Source: Fragilaria radians
Lineage: Eukaryota; Bacillariophyta; Fragilariophyceae; Fragilariales; Fragilariaceae
Length of the DNA: 64,000 bases
Assembly: GCA_900642245.1 (NCBI GenBank)
Contig: CAAAJI010000009.1
Span: 1 to 64,000, forward strand
Direction of reading: 5' to 3'
The position numbers and the translations under genes were made by a program. Shown in pieces: positions 10,980 to 22,695 of this stretch; position 1 is the first letter of the stretch; each line of letters opens with the position of its first letter. The notes beneath the pieces are model-generated. The model was not told the origin of the DNA, searched no databases, and worked only from the letters and a program-made list of their open reading frames with translations.

Positions 10980-11780
10980 AACATGGTGAAAGAATGCAAG
11001 AACAAGGATCACACTGAAGGGAATGCATCCATGGCTTGGGAAAGATTGAAGAAATTGTATGAACCAACCTCTGCTCCTTCACTTGTAAAAGCAGAGAGAT
11101 TGTTTAGATAGAGCTCATTAACCATAAAAAGGGCACAAATGTCTGGATTATTATTCTTGAAGATCGAAGGATGAAGCTAGAAGACATGAGATCAGTCATG
11201 ACTGATGATAAGTTTATCATCCACGTGCTTAATAATGTAACCCGTTATTATGAATTACAGATGATGATACTGGAAAAGAGCATTGAAAAAAAATCCAAAT
11301 TGCTTGAAGTCAACAAACTACGTGTAGACTTGAATCTACGCTATGAAAGATTGTGCAATCAAAGTGAACCAAATAAAGAGAGTGAAGCAAATGGAGAACA
11401 TGCTTTGTTTGCATCTCAGTTTAAAGGAAAATGTCGCAGCTTCGTCCAAATTGGCCACAAGCCTTTACTATTCAAATCCAAGAGTGAATAAAATAATAGG
11501 CCAATGATGGAATCTCCCAACCTCTCTTCTCTACATATTTGAAGAAGACATGACATGTAGAGTCTAGTTGCTTCAAATTGAATAGAAGAGCTGAAGGAAA
11601 TAGCAGTTTAAATGTGAGACCTGGAGTGCAGATGTTGCCTTTAATTCGATATCAGAAGGTTCGGAATTTTTGAACAACATTTGGATAAGAGACAGTGGAG
11701 CTTCATGCCGGTATTGCATGGAAAGAAAAAATGGTTCGAAAATAAATTTATGCTGTAAAATGTTACTTTGTGTAAATTGT
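10980..11780 (+). mobile_element. Ty1/copia relic: UBN2-type gag and protease
   Basis: Plus-strand gag of the UBN2 type: KNKDHTEGNASMAWERLKKL near 11,000, then the open frame 11171-11491 with MTDDKFIIHVLNNVTRYYEL, LNLRYERLCNQ and the zinc-knuckle remnant around residues 85-98 (the first Cys survives and the His in IGHKP, but other ligands are lost). Near 11,690 the frame NNIWIRDSGASCRYC carries the copia protease D-S-G active-site motif. The sequence then breaks off. The continuation expected next in this family (GKTMEATKI...) reappears at 17,640, so later insertions probably split one old element. Confidence 0.65.
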
Positions 11781-11808
11781 GAGATTATAAATTAGTTGAC
11801 TAAAATTC
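11730..11808 (+). repeat. Direct repeat of about 80 bp, left copy (right copy 17,200-17,280)
   Basis: TGTAAAATGTTACTTTGTGT and the following 35 or so bases recur with few changes at 17,222-17,280. The repeat borders the block of minus-strand copia and LINE sequence between the two halves of an older plus-strand copia element. It may be an old LTR or a duplicated internal piece. Confidence 0.5.
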
Positions 11809-12067
11809 TGGAAATTATGTTCGTGTTTTATCTTTCTTTCTACTTCCCTAATATCTGACTGCACATGAAATACCTTTGATCTTGTACAACTTCTTTATAT
11901 ATTCTCTCTTGAATTTCTTACATAAATGAATCCTAATTCTGTTCCTCACGACCTATTTTTCTCATTTTTTTCACATCCTAATCACTGAAATGTCCTAAAC
12001 ATATAAATAACTTTAATTTTTTAATTTTGGGGACACGGAACAACCAATGCTTGACTAAATGATGAAA
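11809..12067. other. AT-rich spacer, probable LTR remains of the minus-strand copia
   Basis: Lies immediately 3' of RNase H of the minus-strand element, where its 3' LTR would be. No coding sequence; LTR ends could not be fixed. Confidence 0.3.
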
Positions 12068-14062
12068 TTATTCATTACTTAAAGGCTTTGTCAGGATGTC
12101 ACTGACATTTTCGTCACTCTTTACATAAGCAAACCTCATCACTGTAGCAACAATAGCCTCCCAGACACGATGATAAGCAATTGCATTATGCTTTTTCTTC
12201 AAGACACTTGATGGAACTGAAGCATTCAATATGACTGACATCTTATCTCCCAACATTAGAGTAGGGCCATCTAAATCCACACCGAATGACCTCAACATAA
12301 ACCTTACTTCCAAAATGAGTTCTGTGGCAATTCTAGACGCTACTAGTTCCGAACCATAAGTTGAAGTCTCTGCTGTCTTCTGATGTTTAGATGCCCATCT
12401 AATTGGTGTATTATTCAACATCACAAGGATACCTGTAATGAATCTTCTGGTTACTAAATCTTGTGCATGATCTGCATCCACATCAACAGTCATCCGGACT
12501 TTTGGTCCCTTTGACACAGGAAGGTCATTTGGAGTTTCTTCTTCAGCATCTGGATAGAAATCTTTCCAACTAGGGTGGGTATACGAAGTGATCTGGATAT
12601 GCTGTATCAATAATAAGTCTCCCCTTTGAGAAAGTCTTAAGGTAAGCTAGAATCCTCTCAACAGCCTTCAAATATCCTTCTCTTGGTGACATGTTGAATC
12701 TACTCATTGTAGGAGTGGCATAGGCAATATCGAACCTCCCTAAAGCAATTATCCAAATACAACATCCTATTGTAGATCTATACTTAGCTGATTCTTCAGC
12801 ATTACAAAACGGCGTGTCATCTATTTCTGGATGATACCCTTCACTCATGGGAGTCTTGACAAGCTTTAGCTTCTTGCCAAAAAGGTTCTCAAAGTTAGGA
12901 ATGACATTCTGGATATAAGTTATTGCAGAAACAACTAATCCTAAGCCTTGACTATTCCATGAATCTCCAAGGAATTCCACATTTCCACCTAAATAATACT
13001 CAGGAATACCTACGTTCTTCAATAAGTATTTCCTTTCTAAGGAATTTATTACTGCCATGGGATCCTTGCTCCAGATAAGAATATCATCCACATATGTAGC
13101 TAAAACTTCATAGTATGATGTCTTATGTAGCTAAATATTCATAGTGTGGTGTCTTATCTATCATCCACAAATCCAGATCATGCTTAGTCTTCTTGAATCC
13201 CAGTGTTAGTAATGATTCTGCTAAGTGTTCATGAAATTTTGCGGCAGAAGTCTTCAATCCATATAATGACTTGTTGATGATTAGATTCTTTCCACATAAT
13301 GTTGCACCAAACTCTGGACCAGCAGTAATGTATTGGTTTTCCCGTACAAAAAGGCATTTCCAATATCACATGCGCAACAGGAGAGTCCCTTTGATTCTCC
13401 AAATAAAAACCACCTGCAGCCAGTCTTACTTTATGCCTTAGGTCATATTTGACATCAAATACTATAATATATGGAATCTATTGATACCCTTTAGGTATGT
13501 CCTCCCCTGAATCAAGTAATATGACTGTATGATAACCTGTAAGTTTCTGTCTTGATAGCCTCTTAGAGTATTACCGTTTTTCTTATTTAAGTTGTCAGCA
13601 TTCTTGATTCCCTTGGGACCATACCTGTTGGACTTGTTGAAGCCTTTTGTATCCTAGCAATCTCCATAGGTGTTTTAGTCTTGCAATCTCGTATAAGATG
13701 ATGAAAAGGCATCCTTTTTAGAAGGTTTTTGTTCCTTGCAAATGAGATTACTGGTGTAGGGTTTCTGAGACTTAACGCAAAGAAATTCACCCATGACTGT
13801 GACTTATTAATATCATTCCATTCTATTAGGCAATTATGATTTGTACTTGTGTTCACACCTATTTCTTCACAATACTTGAGCACGTTGGTACATTCCCATG
13901 ACCTATCTTTGTCATCCTCTGTAGTTGATGTAAACAATCTAGTTCAGTTTTGGACTTAGATCCCATCAAGGCACTATGGTATATTTGACACTCAATAACT
14001 TCTAAGTAAAGATCTATATTCTTAAAGTTCTCATGACCTTTAAGCATAACTACATCATACAA
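12068..14062 (-). mobile_element. Ty1/copia element fragment (chromo-like block, RT, RNase H), minus strand
   Basis: In minus-strand order: a chromodomain-like block in frame 13937-13587 (CLIEWNDINKSQSWVNFFAL then PTPVISFARNKNLL), decayed N-terminal RT near 13,560-13,200 (YDLRHKVRLAAGGFYLEN), RT palm with an intact YVDDILIWSKDP motif at about 13,090, RT thumb (frame 13091-12570), and RNase H with connection domain (frame 12610-12068: TGILVMLNNTPIRWASK, TYGSELVASRIATE, ending NVSDILTKPL). RT and RNase H overlap by a frameshift. A short tandem duplication at about 13,090-13,160 disrupts the palm. No gag, protease or integrase is visible. The element abuts the LINE at about 14,050. Confidence 0.8.
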
Positions 14063-16392
14063 AGGGAAGAAGAATTCTTGACCACTTGAGTTTCAGATGG
14101 CTTGTAGCTTTGACCTAGTCCTGTTTCCAACATTTTGTCCAAATGACCTGTTTTGGATCTTGTTCTATTTGACACATCGTCATTCTGCTTCCTTGTTTTC
14201 TGGTTATGTTGTATGCCTGTTTTGTTAAAGAATCCGCCTTTGGCTTGTGAGAAGCGTTTTTTGTTGTGTGATTTGAAGGCTTGAGCAATAGCATCTGGTT
14301 CCTGCAGAATTTCGGTTTTCCCATCTCTCTGAATTTGGACCACCATTTGGGTTTTATCGCTTTGATATCCAGTAATGTAGCTCAACTTATTATACTCTCT
14401 TCTTAGCTTATCCACTGTGAGTTGGGACCTTCTCTGTTGAGCCCATCTTTTTGCAGTGCTGTTGCCTTTTTTTATCAATGTGTTAAGCTTTTCCATCATT
14501 TCTTGATGTCTTATTGCATTCCGCAGTTCTTCAAGCATTTTCTTACTTTTCTTTTTTAAGTTTGACATTTTTTCGGGGTCTTCTTTGGTCTTGGACATTT
14601 CATATCGTGTTTCTATGAGTTGTTTTTTAAGAGATGTTACTTATTGAGTAATGTAGTACTTAGGTCTGGACTTGATTGAACGTTCTGCCTGTAGGCTGAT
14701 TTGGGTCAGCTGTTTGTCCAATAGGTTGGCTTTCTGCATTATTTTGTCACTTAGGGGGTGGTTGATTGTGACACAAAGCTCTGATTCTTGCATCAGTGCC
14801 TCTATTTTCTGCTGAATCTTATAGTGGCAGTGTAGTTGATGTTGCTGCATTATGTAGGTCTTGACATTATTAACATCACTTGAGATTATTTTCTTCATTT
14901 GTTTTTTTTGGGACTTCTATTGTCACGTTTCCTAGGGAACTCAAATCCAATGATATCTTCGTGGGACGATGGTCTGTGTAATATTCCTTTGGATAGTCTA
15001 GATACTCCATGTTGTTGACGCATTCCGTCATTTCTTGAGACTTGTAGATGTGGTCAATGCATTGTGATCCTCTCCGGTGCGTTTCAGGGGCTTCTTGCTG
15101 ATCCCATGTATCTTGTAAACCAAGTTCTGTTGCTAGCATGTAGTGTAATCCAAGGTTCTTGTTGCTTTCATTGAAGTCACATCCCACTATTATCAGAACA
15201 TTGTCTTGTTGAAGTGTCTGAAGTGCTTCTTTTAGATCTCAGAGCATGGCAATTTTAGGATCTTCTAGCCGACTGCACTTATGGAGCCATTCTACTTGTT
15301 GTGAGTGTACTGAAGTTATACGATTTGTGTTGTGCTTGACAACTTGATATAATGAGATTAGAGCAAGCTTCATCCCTGCCTTTAACTGGTAAATGTTACC
15401 CGACCATCTGCCAACTTGATCTTGAATTCTTTGTATGATGCCGGATCTCATTCTTACGTTTGATATGCAGAAAATAACTCCTGGTTTACGGGGACTTGTA
15501 AAGATCCATTCAGTTTCTGAAGTAGTTCTGTGAAATCTTGAACAATGGCTCCCTCTAAGATAAGCTTGTATTTTTGGGTGTCTGAATGAGACATTGGCCT
15601 CTTGACCCAGGAAAGCATCTATTTGGAAGTTATCCATCCACTGAAGAATGGAGTCCATTTTCCCGTTTAGTACTCCCAGGCCTGCCACATTGTTTATAAT
15701 TAAGTTGATTGAGCAACTGCTTGGTTGAGTTGCTGTTTTCGTATGATTGACATTGCAGTTATGCGGTGTTTTAGTGTTGGATTTCTTGTTGTGGTTGATA
15801 AGATTTGGCTTGAAATATTTAGTTATTTTCTTGGTAAGCTTTTGAGTACTTCCCTGCAAGGAGGATGTCTTTGTTGGGAAGGTTAGGTTAGAATTGTTGC
15901 ATTGCTTACTCATTATTTGATATTGTTTGGACCTCGTTCTGGTGCTGAGGAGATGCTTTGGCTGGAGCCTTGTGCTGATGTCTTGCATACTTTTGATTTG
16001 AAAGGATTGTTGTGATGTTTTTGCTGGTATTGTTCTTGAATAATAGGTGAATGTTGGTGCTATCTGTGTTGTTAACTAGTCGTAGTATTCTTCTCTTTTG
16101 GGACAGAACTGGACTTTTCCTTCGCTCCTTTTTCGCGTTGCCTCCCTTCTTGAGAGGAATCCTTGTTGCCAATGGAGCCAGGAGGAGGAACAGATAACTT
16201 GCCCACTTGAATTAGGATTGACTCTAGAAAATCTTGGGATTTTTCCATTTTATTTGTGTAACGTTCTAGCTCTTCCTGATATCTTTTCACTTCAGCTCTA
16301 AGGTTTTCCACTTCTGAGGAGTCTACAATGTTGGATGGGAGATCTGAAACTTCTGAATGTGTGACAGTTGCAGCCTTGTGACCTTCCAGCAA
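14050..16392 (-). mobile_element. Non-LTR retrotransposon (LINE) 5' part: coiled-coil ORF1-like and AP endonuclease
   Basis: In minus-strand order: frame 16392-16072 has a coiled coil (VENLRAEVKRYQEELERYTN) followed by a Ser/Lys-rich linker. Frames 15988-15239 and 15187-14876 form an exonuclease-endonuclease-phosphatase domain: LGQEANV (catalytic Glu), GCDFNES (GDFN-type), SQCIDHIY and YTDHRPTKISL (terminal Asp-His). One TGA at about 15,239-15,241 and later frameshifts break it. Frames 14898-14641 and 14598-14050 are the basic, helical endonuclease-to-RT linker (IQRDGKTEILQEPDAIAQAF). RT itself is absent; the sequence switches to copia at about 14,050. AP-type LINEs nick the target with this endonuclease. 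Inactive here. Confidence 0.75.
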
Positions 16393-17199
16393 AGATCCCT
16401 GTGAATTCCAATGCCAGCTGCTTTACGTGTTTTAGTTCTGATGTCAGCTCACCCAAAATTCTGGAGTTTTGTCCAACTTTCCGCTTGATCTATGTTATCG
16501 CTCAGGCGTAAGCCTCCACTTGCGCACTATCCAGCGTTTATAGTCTGTCTTGCAACAACTTCACTCGAAAGTAAATCCACAAGTGGAAAACTCTTTATTC
16601 AGGCTTTTAATGACTTGCACGTGTCCCAGGCTAAAAATAACCCTTTTCATTATCCCACCAGTGCTCACCAGGCCCAGGGCTCATGCTTTCACAAGGGATT
16701 TGAGGTTTACTCCTCCACTCTGCAACTACTCCTGTAGCCCTTCAACATGGGATTTCTACACTTTTCTTCTGCCTCTGAGCTGGGAGCGTCAACAAGGACC
16801 GTGCATTCAAAATTCTCGTTTTATGCTTGGAAAGGGAGAGCCAAGTCTTTAGGAATTTCTTGCATACATTTTAAGGTAAGGTTTTAGGAGTTTTTTGCTT
16901 CTCCCGCAGTGATGTGTTTGGTTTAAATTCAATTGAGCCTTGCGTGGGTCATACGAAGCTTGCTATTTTTCTGTAGCTATGTTGCTAAAAAATTTTAGAC
17001 TTGTCTTGTTTTATAGAGTTGTCTCCCTGATGTGTTAGTTGAATGTTAGGACCTTTTTAGCAATCAAGCAGAAAAGGAATTTTGGCAATAAATGACAATA
17101 TGTTGATGCAAAGACAATGAGCAAAACAAGCAAACACCAGTGTTTTACCTTTGTAGTTACCTTTGTAGCTGAGGGAGCCTAGGTCCTGATGAAGTGGAA
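16393..17199. other. Probable LINE 5' region and unassigned DNA
   Basis: 16,400-16,500 read on the minus strand still gives LINE-like residues (GELTSELKHVKQLALEF), so the LINE 5' end lies further right. Overlapping plus-strand frames at 16,492-16,852 have no recognisable features. Confidence 0.35.
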
Positions 17200-17400
17200 C
17201 AATAAATTGGTTCTAAAACATATTTACGCTGTAAAATGTTATTTTGTGTAAATTGTGAGATTACACATTAGTTGACTAAAATTTATTCTCGTGAACATTT
17301 TGTAGATCTTCTGTCCAAAATATACTGTGGTATTATTGTACGTAAGATGTATGAAAGATATTCTCCATGAGAATCCTTAGAAAGCAAAAGAACGCAAAAC
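17200..17400 (+). mobile_element. Right copy of the 80-bp repeat plus a retroelement tail
   Basis: Contains the right copy of the repeat at 11,730-11,808. It then reads SREHFVDLLSKIYCG, resembling the terminal ADLLTK stretch of copia RNase H. Confidence 0.4.
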
Positions 17401-17639
17401 AACTTCAATCGTATGGAGGTGAATCGAACTACGAACCTTGACCCTCATCCTTATGCCTTGTTGGTCTACGAGTATCATATCTTTGACAAGGTTAAGGATA
17501 CGCCAACACCCTAACTCTACTCAATACCGATTAATCGGTAAACATTAGTATGGAAATTACGTACGTGTAGAATCTTCTTTCTATTGTAATTTCTTTTCGA
17601 CATTTAGGGGGTTTCAGAAAGCATCACAGTAGAAAATGG

Positions 17640-19900
17640 CAAGACCATGGAAGCTACTAAGATTTTTGGAAATCTTAGATGTGATGTTGAGCAGGTCAAT
17701 GAAACGACCTTTTAAGTTGTGCTCAAAGATGTCAATCATTGACCTGAGCTATAGGTGAATCTGTTCAGCATAAAAAAGCACTCGAGAATGGTCTAAAGAT
17801 TGGAAATGATGGTATTATTGCTCACCTGACAAAGGGATGCACAAGCCTTTCATTCGACAGAATTTCAGATACTTGCTCACCAATCGAAGAAGCAAATCTC
17901 CACAAGAACTTATGTTTGGAAAGAAGCCTCATTGCGCCAATAATCTTGGTTACGACAAAGGAAAGTATTCAAGGAAAGTTGAAGGATTAAGGCAATGTAT
18001 GCATGTTTGTTGAATAAGCATCAAGTCATGGTTGCAATGTGTACAGGATGCTGAACATAAAAATAAGACATGTCATCAAATCAAGGGACATTCAATGGTT
18101 ACATAGGACTCATGAAGACTGGTTTGTGAAGGAAGATTCAAATAATGAAAAGGATGATTTTGAAGATGATGATTCAATGCTAGTCATTACAAAAGCTTAA
18201 AAAACTGTTGAACAAGATGCGACAAAGGATACAACTTAAAAATTCATCAGAGAAATGAAGTAATTGCAAGGATGGTTTAATCCTGTTGCCTCTAGAATTA
18301 TTGAATCTTCCAATTCTGGAAGGGAGCACATTGTAGATCAAGCTGACACTGCCTTTATGATGGTGGAGCAACCACAAGAGCCAGGGATATTTGATGAAGC
18401 TTCCAATCATACAGACGAAGATGTCAGGTTGAAATGCAGTGAAGTCATCCATAAAGTACTTAAAGAAATGCATTTCCGTGGAGTCTGGAAGAACGCCAAT
18501 AAAGAAGAGACGCAGTTTGGATGTCAATGTGTCAAGAGTAACTGGGTGGTCAAGCAAAATGGAGTTTTCGAGCTCGATTGGTTGCCTGTGGACACAGCTA
18601 GGTACCTGGGGTCGATTTTAGCGACAGTTTCGCTCCCGTTGTGAATGATGTATCTCTTAAAAGTATTGTTAATTGCAAAGATTTTGTAGAAATTGAAGGT
18701 CAAGATCATTGATGTTGAGGCAGTCTTCCTGCATGGAGACATAAAGGAAGAGATCTTTATAGAAATTCCACCTGGGATGGAGGCATCAAAGGATGAATGC
18801 TTACTTTTGAAGAAGACAATCTATGGATTGGTGCAAAGTGCCGGCAATTCTATGTAAAACTTGTTGAAGCTTGGAAAGACTGTGGTTTTTATGGTAGTCC
18901 AGTTGATTCTGTATATCGATAAAGAACTTATGAAGTGGAATTTTATTGGTGGCTATCTATGTGATGATTGTCTCACCATTGGAACAGATGACGAGGTGGA
19001 GAACAATTTAACAGCCTGCCTACGCTGTAAATTGTCTAAGACATTGATCAAGGTAAAGCCTGTATCATGTCACCTCATTTAATTTGACATTTGAGGGAAA
19101 GTTTTGGAGAAGCCGTTCAAAATTAAAGTACTATTCTTCCCAAGGAACTCCAAAATTCAAAATTGTGAGACCAAATGAAGAGATTGAAGGAGTTGATGAG
19201 ATGATGCAGTCAAGATACAGGTCTGGTGTGGGGATGCTTCTATATCTAATTAAACATTCTTGTCAAATACAGGTCTGGTGTGGCAATGCTTCTATATTTG
19301 ATTAAAAATTCTCTTCCAGGTATCGCAAATAATTTGAGAGAGTTGTCAGTGTTTGGACAGCGCAACAATACTGAATTGTATTGTTTGAATATTGAACCAA
19401 AGACAAGTGAGGAGGATTGGGCTTTTTTTTGTCTGCAGTGACAGTGATTCGGCTGGTGATTCGGAAAATCAAATCAGTAGTACAAGATTTATTATCTATT
19501 TATTGGGTGTACCTATTTGATGGAGACCAAAGGGGCAAAAAGGAGTAACTTCTAATAGTGAGGTTGAATATGTGGCAATGTCAGAGGCAGTAAAGGAGAT
19601 CAGATTTGCAAATTATCTTCTTGAAGCTTGAGTATTGTAATAAAACTACCAATACTTGTGAGGATTAATAACATTGGAGCAATTTTAATTGTAAAAAATG
19701 CATCTTCAGGAGTTCGCACTAGGCATATTGACACAAGGTATCATTTTATTCAAGAGCACATTGAGGATGGTTTCATCCAGTTAGTATCTACTAGGGAAAG
19801 TGAAAATAATGCGGATAAATTTGCTAAGACTGTGAATAAAGAAACGAAGTATGATATGAAGTTTTTGGGAAATGAGGTCACGCATTGAATAGCACATGCC
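17640..19900 (+). mobile_element. Old Ty1/copia element, block A (protease to RNase H)
   Basis: Stop-ridden pol. 17,640-17,860: protease/GAG-pre region (TVENGKTMEATKIFGNLRC). 17,870-17,990: integrase C-terminal part, with about 700 bp deleted relative to block A-prime. 18,260-18,640: RT start (FDEASNHTDEDVRLK, EMHFRGVWKNAN, then LVACGHS and VPGVDFSDSFAPVVNDVSL in other frames). 18,700-19,080: RT fingers/palm (DVEAVFLHGDIKEEIFIEIP, KTIYGLVQSA), with a 50-odd-bp deletion between GACGAGGT microhomologies. 19,560-19,850: RNase H (EVEYVAMSEAVKEIRFANYL, GVRTRHIDTRYHFIQEHIED). It is the near-identical partner of 21,199-22,695 plus 28,284-29,730, and it preserves the uninterrupted site (ATAAA, 18,499-18,503) where the young copia element sits in the other block. 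Confidence 0.75.
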
Positions 19901-20417
19901 AAGAAGGGTGGTAAAGTGTGTGCCACTATCATATATTTAAGTAGAAACAATATCTGAAGAAACTTTGGATGTGTTAAGCGATTATAAGCGAGAAAGGATC
20001 AACAATTAGCGGTGATAGCCCGGAGTCAAGAATCGCAACTGTCTTTAATTTTAATCTGAATCACAATTTACGTGACGAGGACTTTACAAAAGACTCCACA
20101 AAGAATCCGAATAGGACTAAAATTCATCATCGCACAACAGATCAACTGGAAAAATCTATAATAACAGTCAGACTGGCGTGCTGACAACAATTTGCCCAAA
20201 TGAAGCAGTTTTACATTATGCACCTCAGGTTTAAACAAGTTAAATACCTCTTTACACTTAAATTGTAATGGCTAAAATAAGCTAATTAAACTATCGCTAA
20301 AATATAGAAGTTTTCCTCACTGTTCTTGCATACATGATTGCCAATAATCTCAATTTAACTAAACTCAAACCGAATCCTTATTCGGACTAAGAATATTGGA
20401 GATATACTCCAATAAAC
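19901..20417. other. Non-coding end of the old copia element
   Basis: Region between RNase H and the purine tract, shared with 29,690-30,065. A stretch of about 170 bp around 19,850-20,010 is present only in this block. Confidence 0.4.
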
Positions 20418-20604
20418 ATTGGGGGGAATATGTCAAAGATTGTCCTAAAGGTTGGCTACATCTAAATCAAATTCCTAAATTAGACTGAAGATCCAAATGC
20501 ATTATATATTAGTTTCATATTGCATTTGTTGACATTAAATAATTTATTCGTTATACCTCTTCAATTCAAAGCATCTTTTCGAACACGAATACGTCTCTGA
20601 CTTA
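20418..20604 (+). repeat. Polypurine tract and probable 3' LTR of the old copia element, block A
   Basis: ATTGGGGGGAA looks like a polypurine tract. TGTCAAAG at 20,431 would be the LTR start and TCTCTGACTT near 20,595-20,604 the end (TGTCA...TGAC). The partner lies at 30,066-30,251. LTR ends are inferred, as the 5' LTR was not found. Confidence 0.4.
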
Positions 20605-21018
20605 AAAAAAAAGCAAGTTGCACCTTTAGTGGATGACAAACAATTCTAAGTTAATGGTTTTCACCTAATGATCCCCAAAGTAGAATCACGTGTGATGTAG
20701 GTCCATCTTATAAATCAGGGGGGCAAATTCATGACTCCCAAATTTATCTCTTGCTATGATAAGCTATATAAGTTTAAATCTCATTATTCTAGAACACGAT
20801 CTCAGGAATGTTTGTATTAGAAATAGATCTAAGTCAAAGAGCAAATGTACTTAAGTGTGCAGGATTCTTTTGCTTCCTATAGATGACACATAAACTTGTT
20901 ATATGCAAAGGTCAATTATGGTGAAGAAGAAAGCAAACATTGAATTTATTCAAAAGCAACATTTAACTAGTGACACATGCACTGCATAACATTTTATAGA
21001 CCCACAGAACAAAATCAC

Positions 21019-21178
21019 TCAAATACATTTATCAATCGTTTCTCCTGCCATCCTGGCTGCCATTTCTGCAAAAAAGCTGGCTTTAGCTTCCGCACTCTTA
21101 TACCCCAAGGCCACAGAAACTCGTTTTTCGACTGCAGCTGTTTCTGCAGGATCAAACGTATACGGTGTCAATGCTGGG
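21019..21178 (-). pseudogene. Nucleoside-hydrolase-like, copy 2, 3' end only (cut by the gap)
   Basis: Stop codon at 21,019 and the last 53 or so codons match copies 1 and 3 (ending AARMAGETIDKCI). The frame is open up to the N-gap at 21,179, so this may be an intact gene lost to assembly, not a true truncation. The flank 20,640-21,018 matches the flank of copy 3 closely. Confidence 0.75.
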
Positions 21179-21198
21179 NNNNNNNNNNNNNNNNNNNN
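21179..21198. other. Assembly gap (20 N)
   Basis: Twenty N. Left of it is hydrolase copy 2 and right of it the start of a second version of the old copia block. The size looks like a placeholder, so the real distance is unknown. Confidence 0.95.
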
Positions 21199-22695
21199 AT
21201 CTTAGATGTGATGTTGAGCAGGTCAATGGAAAGACCTTTTAAGTTGTGCTCAAAGATGTCAATCATTGACCTGAGCTATGGGTGAATCTGTTCAGCATTA
21301 AAAAGCACTCAAGAATGGTCTAAAGATTGGAAATGATGGTATTATTGTTCACCTGACAAAGGGATGCACAAGCCTTTCATTCGACAGAATTTCAGATACT
21401 AATACTGGTTCTGTGTCAGGTGCAACGCTCAATCCAATCTCCATCAAATCGGTATGCTCCGTAATTGATCCAGAAAGATATGAAATGAAGATCGATATCG
21501 ACAGGATTCTCAAGATGTTTGGACAGTGTTAATAGAAAGCATTGAGAGCAACAGCACATCATTATGATTGGAAACTAGGAGTGTGCCATTGCAAAGGCAA
21601 GGCAGAAAAACACCTTAAAAGGAGGAAGCAAGAATCCAAGAGAAAGACTGTATATAGACAGCAGCTCTATTAAAGGTGAGAATTTTGGAGGATCAAAGTT
21701 CTGGGCATTAATTGTTGATGATTGCACAGAATTTTGCTGTAGTAACTTTTTGAAGAAGAAGAGTGATTTGAAGTAGAAAATTGTTAATTCATCCAAGAAT
21801 GAAACGCTAACAAGATCAATGTAAAATATGCAAGGTGTGATGATGCAGGTGAGAATAAGGTTTTAAGGGATCATTGTAATCATTTTGGTATAAATGTTTC
21901 TTTTGATTTCTCAGGTCCAAGAGCTCCCCAGAGAAATGAATTAAAAGTATCAAACACTTTATGGTATAAGCAGAGCCATGTTAAATGAAGCAGGACTTGA
22001 AGATGAAGTAAGAAGTGGGATCTGGGCAGAATGTACTCTTAATGCAACCTTCTCTTCAAATGTATTGCTCACCAATGGAAGAAGCAAATCTCCACAAGAT
22101 CTTATGTTTGGAAAGAAGCCTCATTGCGCCAATAATCTTGGTTACGACAAAGGAAAGTATTCAAGGAAAGTTGAAGGATTAAGGCAATGTATGCATGTTT
22201 GTTGAATAAGCATCAAGTCATGGTTGCAATGTGTACAGGATGCTGAGCATAAAAATAAGACATGTCATCAAATCAAGGGACATTAAATGGTTACATAGGA
22301 TTCATGAAGACTGGTTTGTGAAGGAAGATTCAAATAATGAAAAGGATGATTTTGAAGATGATGATTCAATGCTAGTCATTACAAAAGCTTAAAAAACTGT
22401 TGAACAAGATGCGACGAAGGATGCAACTTAAAAATTCATCAGAGAAATGAAGTAATTGCAAGGATGGTTTAATCCTGTTGCCTCTAGAATTATTGAATCT
22501 TCCAATTCTGGAAGGGAGCACATTATAGATCAAGCTGACACTGCCTTTATGATGGTGGAGCAACCACAAGAGCCAGGGACATTTGATGAAGCTTCCAATC
22601 ATACAGACGAAGATGTCAGGTTGAAATGGAGTGAAGTCATCCATAAAGTACTTAAAGAGATGCATTTCCGTGGAGTCTGGAAGAACGCCAATAAA
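21199..22695 (+). mobile_element. Old Ty1/copia element, block A-prime, left part
   Basis: Second version of block A, without the integrase deletion. It shows GAG-pre residues (TGSVSGATLNPISIKS near 21,405-21,450), a decayed integrase (SFDFSGPRAPQRNE, MLNEAGLEDEVRSGIWAECT at 21,978) and RT start (EASNHTDEDVRLKWSEVIHK, ending GVWKNANK). At 22,691-22,695 (ATAAA) it is interrupted by the young copia insertion and resumes at 28,284. Confidence 0.75.

Noticed and set aside
13587..14062. Reverse transcriptase of the LINE
   Set aside because: The residues match the chromo-like block of a copia element, so the LINE ends at about 14,050.
17400..17480. tRNA-like sequence on the minus strand (GTTCGATTC)
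   Set aside because: T-arm and acceptor stems do not pair; no cloverleaf.
21575..21796. 73-codon minus-strand frame
   Set aside because: Lies antisense in decayed copia integrase; no independent support.
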